Positions 6,803-10,259 of a stretch of DNA of 10,259 nt are shown here, piece after piece. The position numbers were made by a program, and so were the translations under genes. The stretch is taken from positions 1-10,259 of the forward strand of contig CAJMQR010000033.1 in assembly GCA_905215665.1 (NCBI GenBank). Reading direction: 5' to 3'. The notes beneath the pieces are model-generated. The model saw only the letters and a list, made by a program, of their open reading frames with translations. It was not told the origin of the DNA and did no database searches. This stretch comes from an uncultured bacterium. GTDB taxonomy: Bacteria; Bacillota; Clostridia; Oscillospirales; Oscillospiraceae. Position 1 is the stretch's first letter; the number at the start of each line of letters is the position of its first letter.

Positions 6803-7204
6803 TTATTCCACAAGCTCCACAATCCGATAAACGGGCGGCTTGCGGCGCATCCTCCGGTCGTACCAGAAAGCAGGCAGAAGCCCCGCGGCAAACCCCGCCG
6901 CGCCGAACCAAATCGCCTTGCCATGCAGCGCGGCCGCACAGAAGTAACCTGCAAAAAAGAGCAGCAGCGGCAGCAGATATACCAGAACCGCGGCTCCGAG
7001 AACCGCCGCGCTGCCGGACTCGATATAGACCCAGTCGCCCTCCTGCGCCCGTATCACGTTTTCCGCCTGAACGGTGACGGTCTGCGTGACCGCGCCGCAG
7101 CCAGCGCACCGGTGGCAGTCCCCGCTGCACGCGCTCCGGCGCACAACGCTGACCTCCGCCCTGCCCTGCGGCAGAAGCTCCGTAACCAACGCCCTCTGCC
7201 GCAT
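6803..7204 (-). CDS. RseC/MucC-like (SoxR-reducing system) membrane protein
   Basis: A 133 aa integral membrane protein matching the RseC/MucC architecture. An N-terminal cytosolic segment holds a Cys cluster, CSGDCHRCAGC (Cys26, 30, 33, 36; pattern CxxxCxxCxxC). A short beta-rich stretch ends GDWVYIE. Two hydrophobic helices follow at roughly 66-89 and 95-114, and a basic tail. In Proteobacteria RseC modulates sigma-E and takes part in reducing SoxR together with Rsx/Rnf. In anaerobic Firmicutes the role is unclear, and the cysteines could bind an Fe-S cluster or act as a thiol relay. The ATG overlaps the cdaR stop as TAATG (7206..7202), with GGAG 5 nt before the start codon. Placement after cdaR is unexpected, since glmM is the usual follower. 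Confidence 0.87.
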   Translation of the reverse strand: MRQRALVTELLPQGRAEVSVVRRSACSGDCHRCAGCGAVTQTVTVQAENVIRAQEGDWVYIESGSAAVLGAAVLVYLLPLLLFFAGYFCAAALHGKAIWFGAAGFAAGLLPAFWYDRRMRRKPPVYRIVELVE

Positions 7205-8466
7205 TACGACTCCATCTCGCCGTCCAGAATAACCGGCATCGTATAAGGCCCGCCGATCACGCCGACGTCCGTCGAGGGAGAGATCATGCTGATATCCAGC
7301 GTCACATCCTTCGTCTTGGCGTCGTAGCCGCCAACCATGTCCGCCACCACGCGCAGATCCGCAGCCGTGATATTCTCCAGCGCGGCGGACTTCCCGCGGA
7401 GCTGGATTTTGATGCTCTGCGTGCCGAAGGACATGGAATCGTTGTCGTTTTTGCGCTCAATCTGGGAAACGGGCACGATGACCTCCTTGGTCGTCAGGCC
7501 GAAGAGATCCAGCTTGATTTCCACGGTGTCCTCCGGGCTCAGATTGATGATGCCGCTGGGAAGGTTTGGCTTGACGGTAAGGGTCTGGGAATAGACCTTC
7601 ATCTCCGCCAGATCGACCGTTTTTACGGAAAGCTCATCCGGCATCGCCTGCAAATCCTTTTCGTTGCCGGTGACGCGGATCGCTTTCGGCTCAATGGACC
7701 ACTTGAGGTCCTGCTCCGTCGCGCCGCCGCCGCTGACCACGTCGATGGTCAGCTTCACGTCCTTGTACCGCAGGATCGGCAGCATCACGCGTACCGTTTC
7801 ACTGGACACCGTGGTATATTTGCTCGGAGTCAGCTCATTTCCCGCGCTGTCATAAAGCGTATACTGAAAATCATTATCAATCAGGGAGACCGCACCCGTC
7901 AGGTCCACGGTCACAAGCGCGTGGTCGATTTTTCCTACCTCATCTGCCGGTCCGCTGATTTTAAGGGTCTCCGGCAGGAGGGAGATGGTGTTGGCCTGGT
8001 AGGTAAAGCCCTCGTCCAGTTCCCCCGTGAATTCGACCTTCACAGGCACATCCGGATTCGTTTTTACCTCGCTGACCTTGACGGAGATCCGGGAGGGGGT
8101 GCTGCTGATCTCGCTGACGTCGCCTGTGGCAACGGTCTCCGGCAGGACGATGCTCCACGTAAGCTGATACTCTCCGCTGGCGGAAATACGCGAGACATCC
8201 GCCACCGCGGTCACGGTCTCATTGTTCAGTTCCTTCAGGTCGGACCGCCGCGCAAGCATCTTGACGCTGACCTTGGTATTCTCCCCGCCGGTCAGCATCA
8301 GGCCGCGGGCCGTCAGCGCATCCATGCCTTCAAACTGCACCGGGATTCCGCTGATCGTTGTGGAATCATCGGGATTCACCACGGTGACCGCGTAGAACCA
8401 GAGGCAGACGGACACGACCAGAGCCAGCAGGAACGCCAGTATCTTATGTTTCTGCATCCGAATCAT
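7204..8466 (-). CDS. cdaR: YbbR-domain protein CdaR, regulator of c-di-AMP synthase
   Basis: Membrane-anchored extracytoplasmic partner of CdaA that modulates c-di-AMP synthesis, probably in response to the cell envelope. It is 420 aa. A short cytoplasmic N-terminus is followed by one membrane helix at about 8-30 (KILAFLLALVVSVCLWFYAV). The rest reads as four consecutive YbbR-like beta domains, beginning roughly at residues 35, 135, 230 and 325, each with the ...VSVK/ISVKV/IRV strand pattern and no cysteines beyond the anchor. The ATG at 8466 has GGAAGG 6 nt upstream, and a second ATG at 8457 is also possible. Either way the start lies inside the 3' end of cdaA (23 or 14 nt overlap), supporting translational coupling and a membrane complex of the two products. 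Confidence 0.94.
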   Translation of the reverse strand: MIRMQKHKILAFLLALVVSVCLWFYAVTVVNPDDSTTISGIPVQFEGMDALTARGLMLTGGENTKVSVKMLARRSDLKELNNETVTAVADVSRISASGEYQLTWSIVLPETVATGDVSEISSTPSRISVKVSEVKTNPDVPVKVEFTGELDEGFTYQANTISLLPETLKISGPADEVGKIDHALVTVDLTGAVSLIDNDFQYTLYDSAGNELTPSKYTTVSSETVRVMLPILRYKDVKLTIDVVSGGGATEQDLKWSIEPKAIRVTGNEKDLQAMPDELSVKTVDLAEMKVYSQTLTVKPNLPSGIINLSPEDTVEIKLDLFGLTTKEVIVPVSQIERKNDNDSMSFGTQSIKIQLRGKSAALENITAADLRVVADMVGGYDAKTKDVTLDISMISPSTDVGVIGGPYTMPVILDGEMES

Positions 8467-9319
8467 CCTTTTCCTTCCGTTGTCTGCGCAGCAGCTTCAG
8501 GGGGTTGCGCGTCTTTGTTTCCTCTTTGGGCGCGAGCTCGTTGAGCAGGAGCTTTTCCAGCGTCTGCGGCGCCAGATGGCGCTTGAGCATGCCCGAAATC
8601 GCCACGGAAATCGTCCCCGTTTCCTCGGATACAATCACGACCACCGCGTCGGACACCTCACTCATGCCGATGCCGGCGCGATGACGGGTTCCGAGATCGC
8701 TGCTGATGTTGCGGTTTTCCGTCAGAGGAAGCACACAGCCCGCCGCCGCGATGCGCTCATTGCGGATGATCACCGCGCCGTCGTGCAGGGAGGCCTTCGT
8801 AAAGAAGATGTTTCTCAGCAGTTCGGAGGATACCCGTGCATCGATCACGGTGCCGGTTTTCTGATAGTCCTCCAGCGAGGTGGTGCGCTCAAACACGATC
8901 AGCACGCCGGTCCGCTCCCGCGACATGATCTCACAGGCTCTGACCGTCTCGCTGATCACGCGGTCAATGTTGCGCTGCTCCTCCTTCATGGAGAGAATCT
9001 CCCGGAAGGACTTGCTGCCGAGTTTTTCCAGCATCCGGCGCAGCTCCGGCTGAAACATAATCACCAGCGCGATCAGCCCGATCTCAAGGATCTTGTCGAG
9101 CAGGTAATTCATCAGATACATATTCAGCAGGCTGGTAGCCGCCGTCAGAAGCAGGATGATCACAATGCTCTTTGCAATCCGCGCCGAGCTGGTGGTCTGA
9201 AGCATCAGAATGATTTTATAGATCACAAAGGCCACCAACAGGATATCCACGACGTCCATGACCTGGATGGTCGGTACCAATGCGGCAAACTCTTTGAAGA
9301 AATTGATGATAGCTTCCAT
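8444..9319 (-). CDS. cdaA: Diadenylate cyclase CdaA
   Basis: Membrane-bound enzyme that condenses two ATP into cyclic di-AMP, the second messenger controlling potassium and osmolyte uptake and wall homeostasis in Firmicutes. It is 291 aa, with three N-terminal membrane helices (about 22-41, 50-70, 76-90) and the conserved FQPELRR exit (89-95). The DAC domain (about 105-265) carries DGA at 180-182 (LHDGAVII) and RHR at 212-214 (GTRHRAGIGMSE), both required for catalysis, so it should be active. A charged C-terminal tail (about 265-291, rich in Lys/Arg then Asp/Glu) follows. The ATG at 9319 has GGAG 7 nt upstream. It is the first gene after the promoter at 9395..9423 and is coupled to cdaR. Confidence 0.97.
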   Translation of the reverse strand: MEAIINFFKEFAALVPTIQVMDVVDILLVAFVIYKIILMLQTTSSARIAKSIVIILLLTAATSLLNMYLMNYLLDKILEIGLIALVIMFQPELRRMLEKLGSKSFREILSMKEEQRNIDRVISETVRACEIMSRERTGVLIVFERTTSLEDYQKTGTVIDARVSSELLRNIFFTKASLHDGAVIIRNERIAAAGCVLPLTENRNISSDLGTRHRAGIGMSEVSDAVVVIVSEETGTISVAISGMLKRHLAPQTLEKLLLNELAPKEETKTRNPLKLLRRQRKEKDDSDAET

Positions 9320-9388
9320 AGCAAAACTCCGCTCACTGCGTTGGGGCCTTCCCTCACGGCTCTGCGGCGGGAAAATCCCTACTTTATC
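9320..9388 (-). other. 5' leader of the cdaA operon
   Basis: About 69 nt from the predicted transcription start (about 7 nt past the -10 box) to the cdaA ATG. It holds the GGAG ribosome site at 9327..9330. A small perfect inverted repeat, GGGA-TTT-TCCC on the minus strand near 9370-9380, lacks a following U-tract, so I do not call it a terminator. I see no known riboswitch architecture in so short a leader. No clear terminator for the upstream aminotransferase gene is visible either, so read-through into cdaA is possible. Confidence 0.5.
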
Positions 9389-9394
9389 TTTAAG

Positions 9395-9423
9395 ATTATA
9401 GCCGATTTTCGCCGCAATAGCAA
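9395..9423 (-). promoter_or_regulatory. Predicted sigma-A type promoter for cdaA and the downstream genes
   Basis: On the minus strand, TTGCTA (-35, 9423..9418; four of six matches to TTGACA) is followed after exactly 17 bp by TATAAT (-10, 9400..9395; perfect). The predicted start is near 9388. It is the only intergenic position in the window with a good promoter, directly upstream of the first gene of the packed run. The -35 box and spacer code for the C-terminus of the upstream aminotransferase, and that gene's TAA stop (9398..9396) lies inside TATAAT. Confidence 0.8.
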
Positions 9424-10259
9424 GTAGGAATCCGCGGTTTTTCCTTTCCGGCGGAAAATACTTTACCGCAGAGGCCCGCGAAACGGCGGATTTCCTCCTC
9501 CGTATTAAATGCGGAAAAGCTCAGGCGCACCGTTCCCGTGGTAAAGGTGCCGCCGCTGGTGTGAGCCACCGGCGCGCAGTGCAAGCCCGCCCGGACAGCG
9601 ATGCCCAGCTCGCTCAGGCGCTGCGCCGCTTCCTCGCAGTCTATCCTCTCCGTCACAAAAGACACAACACCGCTCTGCGCCTCTCCGAAAAAGGGGCGGA
9701 TCCCCTCCGTTCTCTCCAGAACGCTTCTCATTCGCCGCAGAAGGCGCCGCTCGTGAGAAAAAATCGCCTGCGGCGTTCTTTTCAGAACGTAACGGATTCC
9801 CTCAGCCAGACCTGCGATCCCGCAGACATTGTGCGTGCCCGCCTCCAACCGGTCCGGAAGGAAGTCCGGCATGGCCTGGTCGGCGGAATTGCTGCCCGTT
9901 CCGCCCTGTATCAGCGGTTCTCCTCCGTCCGCGCACAGCAGAATCCCCGTCCCCTGCGGGCCATAGAGCCCCTTGTGCCCGGGCATCGCAATAAAGGCCG
10001 CGCCGCTGTTTCTGAGGGAAACGGGCAGGGCTCCCGCCGCCTGCGAGGCGTCGAGGATGAGAGGAATCCCCCGTGCGCGGCACAGGCCGGCAATTTCCTC
10101 CACCGGCAGGATGTAGCCGAATACATTGGAAACGCAGGTGCAGACGGCGGCTTTCGTATCCGGCGTTAAGAGTCTGTCGAATTCCGCAAGCGTGTCCGCC
10201 GTGTCGAAAAGCCTGCGTCCGGCAACCGCCACCTCCGCGCCCAGCGCATAGAGCGGCCG
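9396..10259 (-). CDS. Cysteine desulfurase family protein / class V aminotransferase (start beyond window)
   Basis: PLP-dependent fold-type I enzyme resembling the EF2568-type cysteine desulfurase family; it probably releases sulfur from cysteine, though selenocysteine lyase activity is possible. The 287 visible residues run in frame to the right edge (first residues RPLYALGAEV). About 95 N-terminal residues of a roughly 380 aa protein are missing; the GTG at 10232 is an internal Val codon. In window numbering, ASQ after Asp70 contacts the pyridine ring. GHKG has the Schiff-base Lys96, followed by GPQGTG. GGTGSNS, then EAGTHNVCGIAGL, match the family. AGLHCAP carries the candidate catalytic Cys228, and GTVRLSFSAFNTEEEI follows. 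A short extra tail (PRIPTCYCGENRL) is encoded by DNA that also contains the cdaA promoter. No scaffold gene such as iscU/sufU is visible. Confidence 0.92.
   Translation of the reverse strand, partial: RPLYALGAEVAVAGRRLFDTADTLAEFDRLLTPDTKAAVCTCVSNVFGYILPVEEIAGLCRARGIPLILDASQAAGALPVSLRNSGAAFIAMPGHKGLYGPQGTGILLCADGGEPLIQGGTGSNSADQAMPDFLPDRLEAGTHNVCGIAGLAEGIRYVLKRTPQAIFSHERRLLRRMRSVLERTEGIRPFFGEAQSGVVSFVTERIDCEEAAQRLSELGIAVRAGLHCAPVAHTSGGTFTTGTVRLSFSAFNTEEEIRRFAGLCGKVFSAGKEKPRIPTCYCGENRL

Larger units (their letters stand above)
1..9388 (-). other. Putative 12-gene polycistronic unit cdaA to fmt
   Basis: Twelve same-strand genes have junctions of -23, -1, 3, -4, 19, 4, -4, 3, 25, 11 (or -4 with the alternative def start) and -4 nt. 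No terminator-like hairpin with U-tract was seen between them, and the only intergenic promoter is upstream of cdaA. Co-transcription is inferred. Promoters inside coding DNA, for example ahead of gmk/rpoZ or priA, cannot be excluded. Confidence 0.6.

Noticed and set aside
5903..7246. Plus-strand open frame of 447 codons opposite the DUF5685-like and RseC-like genes
   Set aside because: The minus-strand genes have coherent starts, couplings and domain features; this frame has low-complexity Arg/Ala/Gln content and no ribosome site I could support.
9370..9380. Inverted repeat GGGAAAATCCC between the aminotransferase and cdaA, considered as a terminator
   Set aside because: The stem is only four base pairs, there is no U-tract after it, and it lies downstream of the predicted cdaA start, where a terminator would block the operon.

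Overview
All twelve recognisable genes, plus one partial gene at the right edge, lie on the minus strand, so the window reads right to left in transcription order. The DNA is GC-rich (by eye near 60%). The order yicC–remA–gmk–rpoZ–priA–def–fmt and the pair cdaA–cdaR are typical of Firmicutes. RemA, a DUF5685-like protein and an EF2568-type class V aminotransferase point to Clostridia, most likely a high-GC gut Oscillospiraceae-type anaerobe. That genus-level placement is inference.

Layout in transcription order. (1) At 10259–9396 is the C-terminal three quarters of a PLP-dependent cysteine desulfurase-like protein, whose start lies outside the window. (2) At 9423–9395 is a near-consensus promoter (TTGCTA, 17 bp, TATAAT) that overlaps the last codons and the stop of that gene. 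(3) From 9319 a very tightly packed run of genes continues to the left edge: cdaA (c-di-AMP synthase), cdaR (its YbbR-domain partner), an RseC/MucC-like membrane protein with a cysteine cluster, a DUF5685-like cysteine-rich protein, a J-domain/TPR-like protein with a cysteine-rich tail, yicC (endoribonuclease family), remA, gmk, rpoZ, priA, def and the first 138 codons of fmt. No gap within this run exceeds 25 nt. Four junctions are ATGA overlaps or include one as a possible start, one is TAATG, and cdaA/cdaR overlap by about 23 nt. I therefore read it as one long polycistronic unit, although internal promoters inside coding DNA cannot be excluded.

Functionally, the promoter-distal half is a conserved housekeeping block: nucleotide metabolism (gmk), RNA polymerase omega (rpoZ), replication restart (priA) and formyl-methionine handling (def and fmt act on the same initiator formyl group). 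It is joined to RNA decay (yicC) and a DNA-binding matrix regulator (remA). The promoter-proximal half is envelope signalling by c-di-AMP, followed by three poorly characterised cysteine-rich proteins (RseC-like, DUF5685-like, J-protein). These three are the least explained part of the window and the best candidate for an undescribed module. Two departures from the familiar Bacillus arrangements stand out: coaBC is missing between rpoZ and priA, and glmM does not follow cdaR. No RNA genes, mobile elements, CRISPR arrays or notable repeats were seen, and there is no gene-free stretch above 76 nt.
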